A stretch of DNA of 64,000 nt, from contig CAIQOV010000026.1 of assembly GCA_903873585.1 (NCBI GenBank), positions 1 to 64,000 of the forward strand, read 5' to 3'. Every line of letters begins with the position of its first letter. Positions within the stretch are counted from its first letter, which is position 1. The translations under genes and the position numbers were made by a program. This DNA comes from an uncultured Rhodobacterales bacterium (GTDB lineage: Bacteria > Pseudomonadota > Alphaproteobacteria > Rhodobacterales > Rhodobacteraceae). The notes under the pieces were generated by a model, which worked only from the letters and a program-made list of their open reading frames with translations, searched no databases and had not been told where the DNA came from. This document shows, piece after piece, positions 26,674 through 35,758 of this stretch.

Positions 26674-28005
26674 ATGGGCAAGACCGACTGGAAGGCCGAA
26701 GCAAAGGCGCTGAAAAAACAGCTTAAGTCCCTGAACGGGGCTGCACCGGCTGCAAAACCTGTGGCCAAGAAAGCCAAAGTCGTCTCGCCCTTGGCGCCCG
26801 CCCACTTTCCCAACCTGCCCCAGATTCGCGGCGTAGACTTCGCCGCGGTCGAGGCGGGGGTGCGCTATCAAAACCGCAAGGATGTGATGCTGGTGCGCCT
26901 TGCCCCCGGCACGGCTATGGCGGGGGTGTTCACCCGCTCCACCACACGCTCGGCCTGTGTGCGCGACTGTCAGGCCAAGATCACGGCCCGTGTGCCGCGC
27001 GGCGCGGGGGCGGCGATTGTGGTGAACTCTGGCAACTCTAACGCCTTCACGGGCGCGCGCGGCGATGCCTCTGTTGCGGCCATCACCGAAGGTGTGGCCC
27101 AAGCCTTGGGCATTCCCGCCAGCCGTGTCTTTTCTTCTTCGACCGGTGTGATCGGCGAACCCTTGCCGCACGACCGCATCTTGGCCGCAATCCCCGCCCT
27201 GCAAGGCGGATTGCAACAAGATGCCATCGCCATGGCGGCGGAAGCCATGATGACCACCGACACCTTCCCCAAGGGCGCTTGCGCCACCATCGCGGGCGAG
27301 GGTGGGGCGATTAATATCGCGGGCATCGCCAAAGGATCGGGCATGATTGCGCCTGATATGGCGACCATGCTGGTTTATATCTTCACCGACGCCAAAATCA
27401 GCGCGGCCGCCCTGCAAAAGATCCTGTCGCGCAACACTGACGCCACCTTCAACTCTATCACCGTTGACAGCGACACGTCGACCTCTGACACGCTTCTTCT
27501 GGCCGCTACGGGCCAATCTGACGCTGCCCCTATAACGGGTGCCACGTTAAAAGCCTTTGAATCCGCCCTTGCGGGGGTGATGCTTGATCTTGCACACCAA
27601 GTTATCCGCGATGGCGAAGGGGCCACCAAGTTTGTCGAGGTGAACGTCACCGGTGCCGCCAGCGACACCGACGCGCACAAAGTTGCCCTCGCCATCGCCA
27701 ACTCTCCGCTGGTCAAAACCGCCGTGGCTGGCCAAGACCCCAACTGGGGCCGCATCGTGGCCGCCATCGGCAAATCGGGCGCCGCAGCGGAACGTGACCG
27801 CCTGACGATCAAATTTGGCGACATCGTCGTGGCCCGTAAAGGCTGGCGCAATCCCAAGTACCGCGAGGAAGACGGTGCAAACTATATGTTGCAACCCGAA
27901 CTGGTGATTTCGGTCGACATGGGCCTAGGGCGTGGCAAGCGCAAAGTCTGGACCTGCGATTTGACCAACCGCTATGTCGAGATCAACGCCGATTACCGTT
28001 CCTAA
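26674..28005 (+). CDS. argJ: Bifunctional ornithine acetyltransferase/N-acetylglutamate synthase
   Basis: 443 residues with AGGAGG before the ATG. The ArgJ fold includes the cleavage motif KGSGMIAPDMATML, whose Thr becomes the N-terminal nucleophile of the beta chain. SGNSNAFTG forms the oxyanion-region segment, and the C-terminus is the conserved NADYRS. It recycles acetyl groups in arginine synthesis. Family members are usually near 405-413 residues. The extra length is a Lys/Ala-rich N-terminal segment (about 1-38) before the conserved start region at SPLAPAHFP. Confidence 0.95.
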   Translation: MGKTDWKAEAKALKKQLKSLNGAAPAAKPVAKKAKVVSPLAPAHFPNLPQIRGVDFAAVEAGVRYQNRKDVMLVRLAPGTAMAGVFTRSTTRSACVRDCQAKITARVPRGAGAAIVVNSGNSNAFTGARGDASVAAITEGVAQALGIPASRVFSSSTGVIGEPLPHDRILAAIPALQGGLQQDAIAMAAEAMMTTDTFPKGACATIAGEGGAINIAGIAKGSGMIAPDMATMLVYIFTDAKISAAALQKILSRNTDATFNSITVDSDTSTSDTLLLAATGQSDAAPITGATLKAFESALAGVMLDLAHQVIRDGEGATKFVEVNVTGAASDTDAHKVALAIANSPLVKTAVAGQDPNWGRIVAAIGKSGAAAERDRLTIKFGDIVVARKGWRNPKYREEDGANYMLQPELVISVDMGLGRGKRKVWTCDLTNRYVEINADYRS

Positions 28006-28020
28006 CATGGCCTTTGCCCT

Positions 28021-28076
28021 TCATCTTGGCACAAATACTCTGAGGGTCGGGGGGCTAGCCCCCGCCTTGGCCAAGG
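28021..28076. repeat. Intergenic stem-loop element after argJ
   Basis: Begins TTCATCTTGGCACAAATACTC, then the 14-bp perfect palindrome GGGGGCTAGCCCCC (28050-28063) and the palindrome CCTTGGCCAAGG (28065-28076). The leading block resembles, from memory, an element seen at many Rhodobacteraceae gene ends. A degraded relative lies near 56526 after the desaturase gene. Confidence 0.5.
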
Positions 28077-28086
28077 GGGCAGCGCA

Positions 28087-28485
28087 ATGACGGTGCTTCT
28101 TGTCTCTGCCGTTGCGTTGATAGATGCTGACGGGCGGGTGCTTTTGGCCCAACGCCCCGAAGGCAAGTCGATGGCGGGGCTGTGGGAGTTTCCCGGCGGC
28201 AAGGTTGAAGCGGGCGAAACCCCTGAAGCGGCCCTGATTCGCGAATTGCACGAAGAGCTTGGCATCAACACATGGAAAAGCTGCCTTGCCCCGCTGACCT
28301 TCGCCAGCCATGCTTACGAAAAGTTCCACCTGCTGATGCCCCTGTTCGCCTGCCGCCGCTGGGAAGGCGTGCCCACCCCGCGAGAAGGCCAAACGCTGGC
28401 ATGGGTCAGGCCCGACCGCTTGCGCGATTACCCCATGCCGCCTGCCGATATTCCGTTGATCCCCATTCTGCGTGACTGGCTGTGA
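28087..28485 (+). CDS. mutT: MutT-type Nudix hydrolase (8-oxo-dGTP diphosphatase)
   Basis: 132 residues. The complete Nudix box GGKVEAGETPEAALIRELHEELGI fits GX5EX7REUXEEXGU. It begins with VSAVALIDADGRVLLAQRPEGKSMAGLWEFPGG, characteristic of MutT. It removes oxidised dGTP from the nucleotide pool. It lies downstream of argJ; from memory this pairing is common in Rhodobacterales. The gap holds the palindromic element described separately. Confidence 0.92.
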   Translation: MTVLLVSAVALIDADGRVLLAQRPEGKSMAGLWEFPGGKVEAGETPEAALIRELHEELGINTWKSCLAPLTFASHAYEKFHLLMPLFACRRWEGVPTPREGQTLAWVRPDRLRDYPMPPADIPLIPILRDWL

Positions 28486-28621
28486 CCATCTGGGCGAATG
28501 TTACACTTTCGTGACATTTTTCTACCCATAAGACAGACCAAGATACCCTTGTCAGCGATTTACGCGCAGGGTTTTGCCCCCTACCATTGTTAAAGCCCGC
28601 AGATAACGTGAAATGTGACTC

Positions 28622-28777
28622 ATGCTTAGAACCATAACAATCGGCAGCAGCGTGTTCATTCAGGGCACCTTTCTGAAAGACCTTGGGGATGGCCAGATCG
28701 CCATCAAAGTCTATGACGGCACCTTTGTGGGCCGTCCTGTAACGCCCTTTAAGGCACGCGAAACGGCTGACGCTTAA
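28622..28777 (+). CDS. Small conserved-looking hypothetical protein, 51 aa
   Basis: ATG 28622 to TAA 28777. It encodes a protein beginning MLRTITIGSSVFIQGTFLKD with later segments DGQIAIKVYDGTFVGRPV. The alternating hydrophobic pattern suggests a small all-beta (SH3-like) fold. No strong Shine-Dalgarno is seen. It is followed at 14 bp by a strong bidirectional terminator, implying its own transcript. I recall similar short proteins in Rhodobacterales but can name no function. Confidence 0.6.
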   Translation: MLRTITIGSSVFIQGTFLKDLGDGQIAIKVYDGTFVGRPVTPFKARETADA

Positions 28778-28790
28778 CACCCACCGCCAA

Positions 28791-28824
28791 ATCAAAAGGC
28801 CGGGCTATTGCCCGGCCTTTTGAT
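28791..28824. terminator. Bidirectional Rho-independent terminator
   Basis: A 15-bp stem (ATCAAAAGGCCGGGC) with a TATT loop, flanked by A- and T-runs that serve as T-runs in each direction. It separates the 51-aa gene (plus) from infB (minus) and ends both transcripts. Confidence 0.92.
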
Positions 28825-28840
28825 TTTCAGGTCTACGCGA

Positions 28841-31426
28841 TCAGGCCAGCGTGCGTTGCACTTCTTCACGCTCGAAGATCTCGATCACATCGCCAGAGCG
28901 GATGTCTTCGTAGCGTTCAAACGCCATGCCGCACTCTTGGCCCATTGGTACGTCTTTGACTTCATCCTTGAAGCGCTTAAGCGTCTTGAGCGTGCCTTCG
29001 TGGATCACCACGTTGTCACGCAGCAAACGCACGCCAGCCGACCGGCGGGCAACGCCTTCGGTGACCAAGCAGCCCGCCACGTTGCCGATGCCCGTGATCT
29101 TGAAGACCTCTTTGATCGTCGCATAGCCGATAAATGTTTCGCGAATCTCGGCTTTCAGCAGGCCAGAGGCGGCTTTCTTGATGTCATCCACCAGATCATA
29201 GATGATCGAGTAGTAGCGCACATCGACGCCCTTTTGCGTGGCCGAGGCGCGGGCCGTAGCATTGGCGCGCACGTTAAAGCCGATGATCGGCGCTTTGCTG
29301 GCTTCGGCCAGACCCACGTCGGTGTCGGTAATGGCCCCCACGCCCGAATGCAGCACGCGCACGCGCACTTCATCGTTGCCGATCTTTTCCAGCGCCTGCA
29401 CGATGGCTTCGGCCGAACCTTGCACGTCAGCCTTCACAATGATCGGCAGTTCTGCTACGGTCAGGTCGGCCTTGGCCTTGGCCATCAGCTGTTCCATCGT
29501 GGTGGCAGCGCCCACGGCAGCGCGTTTGTCCTTGGCGGCTTTCTCGCGGTAGTCGGCGATTTCGCGCGCTTCGGCTTCGGTGTTCACGACGTTCAGCGTA
29601 TCGCCGGCGTGCGGTGTGCCCGACAGGCCCAGAACTTCGACCGGAACCGATGGGCCGGCTTCTGTCACAGTTTCGCCCTTGTCGTTGATCAAGGCGCGCA
29701 CTTTGCCCCACTGCTCGCCCACAACAAAGATATCGCCTTTGCGCAGCGTGCCGTTTTGCACCAGCACGGTGGCCACGGGGCCACGGCCAGAATCAAGCTT
29801 GGCTTCAATCACAGCCCCTGCCGCCTGACGGTTGGGGTTAGAGCGCAGTTCCAAAATCTCGGCCTGCAACGCGATGGCTTCCAGCAGGTTATCAATGCCC
29901 TTGCCGGTTTTGGCCGAGACTTCAACATCTTGCACGTCGCCCGACATTTCTTCGACAACGACGCTGTGTTGCAGCAGATCGGTGCGCACTTTGGTCGGGT
30001 TGGCTTCGTATTTGTCGATCTTGTTGATCGCCACAATCATCGGAACCTTGGCGGCCTTCGCATGGGCGATGGCTTCCACGGTTTGCGGCATCACCGCATC
30101 ATCAGCGGCAACGACCAGAATGACGATATCGGTCACATGTGCCCCGCGCGACCGCATCGAGGTAAAGGCCGCGTGGCCGGGCGTATCAAGGAAGGTCACC
30201 AACTGACCGTTTGGCGTTTTGACCTGATAAGCGCCGATGTGCTGCGTGATCCCGCCCGCTTCGCCAGACACGACGTTGGCTTGGCGAATGGCATCTAGAA
30301 GCGAGGTCTTGCCGTGGTCAACGTGGCCCATGATCGTGACAATCGCAGGGCGCGGTATCAGGTCTTCGGACTTGTCCTTGACCGTATCAATCGCCTGTTC
30401 CACGTCGGCATCGGTCACACGCACTGCGCGGTGGCCGAATTCTTCGATCACCAGTTCCGCGGTGTCAGCGTCAATCGCTTGGTTCATCGTGACCATCATG
30501 CCCATTTTCATGAGCGATTTGACCACGTCAGCCCCGCGTTCCGCCATGCGGTTCGCCAGTTCTGACACAACGATGGTTTCGGGCAACTGCACATCGCGCA
30601 CTTGCTTTTCGGGCTTCAGGCCCATGCCCAAGGCCTTGAGACGTGCCTTTTCCTGCTTGCGCTTCATCGCAGCCATGCTGCGCTGACGGCCACCTTCGTC
30701 GGCGACGGCGTCAGACAGGGTCAGCTTGCCAGCGCGGCGGCCTTCTTCGCCCTTGGCTTTGCTGGCGGCGCGTTCGCGGTCTTCGCGTTCACGGTCAGTG
30801 CGGCGGGGCGGCAGGCCGGGTTTGGCCGAGGCGGGGCCGCGTGACACGGCATCGTCAACCGGCGCTGCCGGAGCGGGCCGTGACGACGGGGCGCGCGACG
30901 AAGGTGCTGCACTTGATCTTGGCTCTGCGCGGGTTTGTCCAGCGCTGGCTTGGCGCGCCTCTTCCGCTGCTTTGGCGGCGGCTTCGGCTTCGGCCTTGGC
31001 GCGCTGTTCTTCTTCAACCTTGGCGCGGGCGGCCGCTTCGGCTGCGCGCAGTTCGCGTTCTTTGGTTTCGTTTTCTTCGCGCTTGCGCTGGCGATCTTCT
31101 TCGCGGGCTTTTTCGTCTTCGGCGCGTTTCAGCGCATCGTCAGCCTCGCGCGCTTTTGCGGCGCGCAGGGCAGACATGCGGCGTTCCATTTCGGCATCCG
31201 AAATGCCCGCCGGCCGCTTGGACGGGTCGCCCAAACGTGGAGACGTGGCCACCGCGGCCCCTGTGCCCGGTGTGGGTGCGGCACCCTTGTTCGGCACCAC
31301 CGTCAGCTTGCGCTTGACCTCGACCACGACGCTTTTCGTGCGGCCATGCGAGAAGCTTTGCTTCACCTGACCGGAACGAGGTGCGCCACCCAAGCCGAGG
31401 GGTTTTTTGCCGTCTGTATCGCTCAT
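28841..31426 (-). CDS. infB: Translation initiation factor IF-2
   Basis: 861 residues. The N-terminal IF2-associated region is followed by a long charged, coiled Ala/Glu/Arg segment (about 80-270). The GTPase domain has G1 [14 protein letters not shown] near 365, G3 DTPGHAAF and G4 NKIDK, and then come the C-terminal IF-2 beta-barrels ([24 protein letters not shown]). It positions fMet-tRNA on the 30S subunit. Last gene of the rimP-nusA-ylxR-infB operon, 5 bp after ylxR. It is terminated by the hairpin at 28791-28824. Confidence 0.97.
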   Translation of the reverse strand: MSDTDGKKPLGLGGAPRSGQVKQSFSHGRTKSVVVEVKRKLTVVPNKGAAPTPGTGAAVATSPRLGDPSKRPAGISDAEMERRMSALRAAKAREADDALKRAEDEKAREEDRQRKREENETKERELRAAEAAARAKVEEEQRAKAEAEAAAKAAEEARQASAGQTRAEPRSSAAPSSRAPSSRPAPAAPVDDAVSRGPASAKPGLPPRRTDREREDRERAASKAKGEEGRRAGKLTLSDAVADEGGRQRSMAAMKRKQEKARLKALGMGLKPEKQVRDVQLPETIVVSELANRMAERGADVVKSLMKMGMMVTMNQAIDADTAELVIEEFGHRAVRVTDADVEQAIDTVKDKSEDLIPRPAIVTIMGHVDHGKTSLLDAIRQANVVSGEAGGITQHIGAYQVKTPNGQLVTFLDTPGHAAFTSMRSRGAHVTDIVILVVAADDAVMPQTVEAIAHAKAAKVPMIVAINKIDKYEANPTKVRTDLLQHSVVVEEMSGDVQDVEVSAKTGKGIDNLLEAIALQAEILELRSNPNRQAAGAVIEAKLDSGRGPVATVLVQNGTLRKGDIFVVGEQWGKVRALINDKGETVTEAGPSVPVEVLGLSGTPHAGDTLNVVNTEAEAREIADYREKAAKDKRAAVGAATTMEQLMAKAKADLTVAELPIIVKADVQGSAEAIVQALEKIGNDEVRVRVLHSGVGAITDTDVGLAEASKAPIIGFNVRANATARASATQKGVDVRYYSIIYDLVDDIKKAASGLLKAEIRETFIGYATIKEVFKITGIGNVAGCLVTEGVARRSAGVRLLRDNVVIHEGTLKTLKRFKDEVKDVPMGQECGMAFERYEDIRSGDVIEIFEREEVQRTLA

Positions 31427-31431
31427 GCGTC

Positions 31432-32070
31432 CTACATATCCTTCAAGGCGGCATCCGCGCCGCCATCATGCCCGGAAACCTGCTCGCGCAAACCTCCCAG
31501 CCTTGCCGCTTCCTCTACAACACGAGTCGTAAGTACACCAGCCGCAAGCGCGGCGTGTATCGCACGTTCGCGGCCAAAGGACAAACCCAATTCCCGTGCC
31601 GTGAGGCACCCGATAAATCTTCCCCCGATTTCCGGAGGCCGTAACTTCGTCTTTCCACGTTCCGAACCGTCAGCTGCCTGAACCAGCACCCTTGCGCGCC
31701 CGTCCATCAACCATTCCTTCACCTTTTCATAGCCCGTCACAGCGGCATTGGCCTTGCGACACAGCGAAATGGTGTCTTGAACCCGCCGCAGCACCAGCGC
31801 CTCGACCAGATCGGCCAAGCCTTCGGGCACTTTGACAGGTTGCTTGGCGGCGCGGGCAAACAGGCCCTTCGCCACCGCTTTCTCAATCGCCTTACGATCG
31901 GCCGAGACATAAAACCCACGCCCCGGCAGACGGCCCATAATATCCGGCGTCACCTGACCTTCGGGGTCAAGGCAGAACCGGATCAGCCCGGCCTTGGGCT
32001 GAACTTCCCCGGTCACAATGCACTTGCGTTCGGGGTCGTCTTGGTCGTTGGTGCGGCCGCCGCGCGTCAA
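31432..32070 (-). CDS. ylxR: YlxR/RnpM-type RNA-binding protein with L7Ae-like domain
   Basis: 212 residues. TTG 32070 is used as start because the resulting MTRGG N-terminus is what I recall for Rhodobacterales homologues; the ribosome site is weak. The YlxR domain (about 15-90: [35 protein letters not shown]) is fused to an L7Ae-like domain (about 95-190). The position between nusA and infB is conserved in bacteria. The YlxR part binds RNA; RNase P modulation is described in Firmicutes. A hairpin covering the nusA stop lies just ahead of the start. Confidence 0.88.
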   Translation of the reverse strand: MTRGGRTNDQDDPERKCIVTGEVQPKAGLIRFCLDPEGQVTPDIMGRLPGRGFYVSADRKAIEKAVAKGLFARAAKQPVKVPEGLADLVEALVLRRVQDTISLCRKANAAVTGYEKVKEWLMDGRARVLVQAADGSERGKTKLRPPEIGGRFIGCLTARELGLSFGRERAIHAALAAGVLTTRVVEEAARLGGLREQVSGHDGGADAALKDM

Positions 32071-32077
32071 AGGCGTT

Positions 32078-32100
32078 CCGAGGCCTAACTTAGGCCTCGG
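32078..32100. promoter_or_regulatory. Palindrome spanning the nusA stop codon
   Basis: Two 11-bp arms (CCGAGGCCTAA and its complement) separated by one base. In mRNA this could form an 8-bp stem with a 7-nt loop between the nusA stop and the ylxR TTG start, 8 bp away. It may influence termination-reinitiation at ylxR. Confidence 0.45.
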
Positions 32101-33796
32101 CCTCCGCGTCTTGGGCGGGGTCTAGGGCGGTGGGGTCAACCCAGCCCAGCATAACCCGTGCGGTCATGACCAACGTCTGTGCCTCTTCCAAGCTGAGTTC
32201 GAACTTTTCCAGAATGCCTTCGTCTTTGACGCGCTGGCCATTGACGGTGGTCCAGCCACCCGACAATTCCCAGTCAGCACAGGTGGCGAAGTCTTCCAGC
32301 GACTTGATGCCCTCTTTGCCCAAGGCTTCCAGCATTTGCGGGGTTAGCCCTTCAAACGCGATCAGTTCGTCTTGCACGCCAAAAGCCTTAGCGTTTTCAA
32401 GCGCTTTGTTGTTGGCCGCTTCCAGATAATCGCGTGCACGGGCCTGCAACTCGCCAGCCGTGCCTTCATCGAACCCGTCAATCGACAGCAGTTCGTCGGT
32501 TTCGACATAGGCCACTTCTTCCAGATTGGTGAAGCCTTCCGACACCAGCAACTGGGCCATCATCTCGTCAATGTCCAAGGTTTCCATGAACAGCTTGGTG
32601 CGTTCAGCGAATTCGGCCTGACGGCGCGCGGATTCGTCGGATTCGGTCATGATGTCGATGTCCAGCGCGGTAAGCTGGCTGGCCAAGCGCACGTTCTGCC
32701 CGCGACGGCCAATGGCCAGCGACAGTTGCTCATCCGGCACAACGACGGTGATCTTGCCGGCTTCTTCGTCAATCACAACCTTAGACACTTCGGCAGGTTG
32801 CAGCGCGTTCACCAAGAAGGTCGCCTGATCTTGGTTCCACGGAATGATGTCGATCTTTTCGCCCTGCAATTCGTTGACCACGGCTTGCACACGGCTGCCG
32901 CGCATACCAACGCAAGCCCCCACCGGATCAATCGAGTTGTCATAAGAGATCACAGCGATCTTGGCGCGCGAACCGGGGTCGCGGGCGACGGCTTTGATTT
33001 CGATGATGCCGTCATAGATTTCGGGCACTTCCATCTTGAACAGTTCGGCCATGAACTGCGGGTCGGTGCGCGACAGGAAAATCTGCGGCCCGCGCGCTTC
33101 GCGGCGCACGTCTTTGATATAGGCGCGGATGCGGTCGTTCGGCCGATAGGATTCGCGGCCGATCTTTTCGTTGCGGCGCAAAATCGCTTCACCCCGCCCG
33201 ATGTCGACGATGATGTTGCCGTATTCTTCGCGCTTGACCTGACCGTTGATGATCGTGCCTTTGCGGTCTTTGAATTCTTCAAACTGGCGGTCGCGTTCGG
33301 CTTCACGGACCTTTTGCAAGATCACCTGCTTGGCCGACTGTGCTGCGATTCGGCCCAGATCAACGGGCGGAACCTCGTCGATCAGCTCGTCACCGATCTC
33401 GGGCTTTGAACCTTGCAGAGCAGGGTCAACGCGATTCGTATCGACAGAGCCGAACGGGCGGATGTGAAACTGCTTTGAGATCGAGCCTTGCAGCACCGAC
33501 ACGGCCTTTTCTTTCAGGCCAACCAAATCAGCCGCCTGTTTGACCGTAATCTGCGCGTGGTGGTTTTCTTGCAGATCGTCTTCCACCACAGTGCGCACGC
33601 GGGCAAAGGTGGCGCGGCCGGTTTTGCGGTCGATGCCAACGCGAATGTCCATCTCCGCGCCGTAGCGCGATTTGGCGGCACGCGCCAAGCTGTCTTCCAT
33701 CGCCTGGATCACCAGATCCGGGTCGATCATCTTTTCGCGCGCCACCGCTTCGGCGGTTTGCAACAGTTCAAGCTGGTTGGCAGAGGTAATCGCCAT
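32090..33796 (-). CDS. nusA: Transcription termination/antitermination factor NusA
   Basis: 568 residues. The N-terminal RNA-polymerase-binding domain is followed by S1 (about 170-235), KH1/KH2 (about 270-390: VGACVGMRGSRVQAVVNEL, LSLAIGRRGQNVRLAS) and two C-terminal acidic repeats. Compared with Escherichia coli NusA, an insertion of about 37 residues (about 89-132) sits in the N-terminal domain between ITVKQA and IGDELIDE. Flanking residues align normally and the frame is intact. First major gene after rimP in the operon. Confidence 0.96.
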   Translation of the reverse strand: MAITSANQLELLQTAEAVAREKMIDPDLVIQAMEDSLARAAKSRYGAEMDIRVGIDRKTGRATFARVRTVVEDDLQENHHAQITVKQAADLVGLKEKAVSVLQGSISKQFHIRPFGSVDTNRVDPALQGSKPEIGDELIDEVPPVDLGRIAAQSAKQVILQKVREAERDRQFEEFKDRKGTIINGQVKREEYGNIIVDIGRGEAILRRNEKIGRESYRPNDRIRAYIKDVRREARGPQIFLSRTDPQFMAELFKMEVPEIYDGIIEIKAVARDPGSRAKIAVISYDNSIDPVGACVGMRGSRVQAVVNELQGEKIDIIPWNQDQATFLVNALQPAEVSKVVIDEEAGKITVVVPDEQLSLAIGRRGQNVRLASQLTALDIDIMTESDESARRQAEFAERTKLFMETLDIDEMMAQLLVSEGFTNLEEVAYVETDELLSIDGFDEGTAGELQARARDYLEAANNKALENAKAFGVQDELIAFEGLTPQMLEALGKEGIKSLEDFATCADWELSGGWTTVNGQRVKDEGILEKFELSLEEAQTLVMTARVMLGWVDPTALDPAQDAEAEA

Positions 33797-33812
33797 TGGT
33801 CTTCTCCCGGCT

Positions 33813-34415
33813 TCAGTGTTTGGTCACGTCGGCGGGATCTTCTTCCTCGCCTTCGGACTGTTCAATTTCGTCGAATTCGGTTTCGTCGATGTCCAGCACT
33901 TTGCGCTGGCGCAGCATTTCGGCGATCAGTTCATCGGTCAGAATCAGCTTGGCGTCGGCCAGCCATTCAAAGTTCAGGCCGATGGTTACATCTTGCCCGC
34001 CTTCTTCAATCTCGATCAGAACCTCGTCGCCCTCGACCCCCATCAGCCCACCCTTAAAGCGGCGGCGGCCATCGACCAGTTCGGTGGTTTCCAGACGGGC
34101 TTCCCAGCCCTTCCACATCTCAAAATCCTTCAACCGCGTCAGCGGGCGGTCGATGCCGGGAGAGGAGACTTCCAGCACATAGTTTTCCTCAATCGGGTCT
34201 TCGACATCCAGCGTCGCGGAAACCGCCGTCGAAATCGCAGCGCATTCGTCTACGCCGATGCCGCCCTCGGGCCGATCCGCCATGATCTGCAAAATCCGCG
34301 TCGCCCCGCCCATCAGGCGCACGCGCACCAGTTCAAAGCCCAAGCCTTCAATCACTGGCGTGATTATATCGGCCAAGCGGCGATCCATGGCGGTTTTGGC
34401 GATGAGGTCAGACAT
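33813..34415 (-). CDS. rimP: Ribosome maturation factor RimP
   Basis: 200 residues. RimP N-terminal domain ([57 protein letters not shown]) and a C-terminal Sm-like domain, then an acidic tail. It acts in 30S subunit maturation. ATG 34415 follows AGGA by 7 nt. The leader upstream carries a promoter and two hairpins. nusA follows 16 bp later. Confidence 0.95.
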   Translation of the reverse strand: MSDLIAKTAMDRRLADIITPVIEGLGFELVRVRLMGGATRILQIMADRPEGGIGVDECAAISTAVSATLDVEDPIEENYVLEVSSPGIDRPLTRLKDFEMWKGWEARLETTELVDGRRRFKGGLMGVEGDEVLIEIEEGGQDVTIGLNFEWLADAKLILTDELIAEMLRQRKVLDIDETEFDEIEQSEGEEEDPADVTKH

Positions 34416-34433
34416 ATGGGTGTCCTAGAAATG

Positions 34434-34454
34434 AAAAACGGGCCGACAGGCCCG
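34434..34454 (-). terminator. Terminator-like hairpin in the rimP leader (attenuator candidate)
   Basis: On the minus strand CGGGCC-TGTC-GGCCCG is followed by TTTTT, ending 19 bp before the rimP start codon. No minus-strand gene lies upstream for it to terminate, because the neighbour DUF1203 gene is on the plus strand. A second hairpin (TTCAGG/CCTGAA, 34472-34490) precedes it in the transcript. Together they look like a transcription attenuator. Confidence 0.6.
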
Positions 34455-34505
34455 CAAGGTAGGTCGGTAGCTTCAGGTTTGGACCCTGAAACCTCTGTTG
34501 ACCCC

Positions 34506-34534
34506 GATATAGGCCCGAAGAGGGGGGTATGCAA
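34506..34534 (-). promoter_or_regulatory. Sigma-70-type promoter of the rimP-nusA-infB operon
   Basis: TTGCAT (34534-34529), a 17-bp spacer, then TATATC (34511-34506) on the minus strand, about 90 bp upstream of rimP. Transcription would start near 34500 and include both leader hairpins. The rest of the 203-bp gap shows no gene. Confidence 0.5.
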
Positions 34535-34618
34535 GGCCAATGCGCAGGAAACGGGTCGTGCAGACGGCGCAGATGGGTCAATTTGCCCAAACATTTATCC
34601 AAACAGCGGAGTTGCCCT

Positions 34619-35074
34619 ATGCGTTTTTCCCCTATCTCCACCCTTATTGCCCGCGCCTATCAATCCGGCGGATTGGACGCCAACGGCCAAGTGCCCGAAC
34701 GCCAGATCAGCGATGGTGACGGCAACCCCTGCCGCCATTGCCTGAACCTGATTCCGAAAGGCGCAGAAATGCTGGTTCTGGCCCACCGCCCCTTTCCCGC
34801 CCCGCAACCTTATGCCGAGGTGGGTCCGATCTTTTTATGCGCTGACGCCTGCGAAGCGGGGGGCGGCGCAGCTATGCCCCAGATCTTGGAATCGCCAACC
34901 TACATCCTGCGCGGTTACGGGCCCGATGATCGCATCGTCTATGGCACTGGCGCTGTGGTGGCGATTGAAACCCTGCCAGAAGAAGCCGCCCGCCGTCTGG
35001 CCGACCCGCGCATCGCCTATGTTCATGTGCGTTCGGCGCGCAACAATTGCTTTCAGGTCAGGATTGATGCCTAA
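34619..35074 (+). CDS. DUF1203 family protein
   Basis: 151 residues from ATG 34619; an in-frame upstream extension overlaps the rimP promoter and is rejected. It matches DUF1203 by general pattern: CRHCLNLIPKGAEMLVLAHRPF, the FLCADACEAG segment, and the C-terminal R-x-A-R-N-N-C-F-Q-V. Function unknown. Its last 72 bp are duplicated at 35688-35759, across an AT-rich insert, directly next to the polA stop. Confidence 0.75.
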   Translation: MRFSPISTLIARAYQSGGLDANGQVPERQISDGDGNPCRHCLNLIPKGAEMLVLAHRPFPAPQPYAEVGPIFLCADACEAGGGAAMPQILESPTYILRGYGPDDRIVYGTGAVVAIETLPEEAARRLADPRIAYVHVRSARNNCFQVRIDA

Positions 35075-35191
35075 CGGCGAAAGGGCTTGGGCCGTAGGCC
35101 ATGTGAAGCACTGTCAGCAACTTCCGTGATGCGGGTGGGGGCAAATCGCGGCAAAGATGCGATGGCTCCCGGCTTTGCTTGGCCTCTATAT

Positions 35192-35569
35192 TCAAGGAAC
35201 TTGCCGCATTTTTGATAAATGAAATGCTATGTATACATCTATTTCGGTATCAGAGTAAGAGAGCAATTCACCAATACGTCTTTCTATGACAGGATCAAAG
35301 CTTGAAGGTTCTGATTTGATAATATCACAGAGTTCCTTAGCTAAGTCAGAGAAGCCATCTCTATAAATTATTGTTGTAAAAAATTCCCGACCATCGAAAT
35401 CTCTTTTTAGCTTAATCACGTGAAAATTGTTGCGCTGAATTATTTCATCAGCCTCACTCGGAATATAGTCTGTAAACATAGCAACATTTTTCAGTCCGTC
35501 CTGCATAAGGTCAAACTCTATACCTTCATGCGGCCCTATTTCTTTTGGTAGTGGCAGATGATCCCCCAT
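35192..35569 (-). CDS. AT-rich hypothetical protein in the insert
   Basis: 125 residues, unrecognised. It starts MGDHLPLPKEIGPHEG, followed by an acidic-hydrophobic body (MFTDYIPSEADEII, FFTTIIYRD) with no cysteine-rich, membrane or signal features beyond one Cys. A small soluble globular protein is likely. Base composition is far lower in GC than any neighbour, and no clear ribosome site precedes the ATG. It is flanked by the direct repeat of the DUF1203 gene end, so lateral acquisition is likely. It could be an immunity-type or cargo protein, but nothing in the sequence shows this. Confidence 0.6.
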   Translation of the reverse strand: MGDHLPLPKEIGPHEGIEFDLMQDGLKNVAMFTDYIPSEADEIIQRNNFHVIKLKRDFDGREFFTTIIYRDGFSDLAKELCDIIKSEPSSFDPVIERRIGELLSYSDTEIDVYIAFHLSKMRQVP

Positions 35570-35687
35570 CGGTGTTCTGGGCTAGGTTTGTGGCCCAGAG
35601 GAAGAAATTTCAGACTATGACATTTTCTTGATGCCAATTATGTTTGGCTTGGTAGCACCGCAATTCTCAATCCGTCCTGTCCCTGTC

Positions 35688-35758
35688 ACCCGCGCATCGC
35701 CTATGTTCATGTGCGTTCGGCGCGGAACAATTGCTTTCAGGTCAGGATTGATCGCTAA
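35688..35758 (+). pseudogene. Duplicated 3' end of the DUF1203 gene
   Basis: 71 bp encoding the last 23 codons of the DUF1203 protein in frame with a TAA stop. Three base differences from the functional copy change one amino acid (final Ala to Arg) and one codon silently. Having a slightly different sequence, it is either the original gene end displaced by the insertion or a related end carried in by the element. Confidence 0.75.

Noticed and set aside
28808-30298. 496-codon plus-strand frame opposite infB
   Set aside because: Exact antisense of a highly conserved gene in GC-rich DNA; codon-position bias creates such frames. No ribosome site or recognisable product.
34416-34618. tRNA gene ahead of rimP, as in E. 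coli metY
   Set aside because: No T-loop, acceptor-stem pairing or anticodon arm could be found; the segment instead fits a promoter plus two hairpins.
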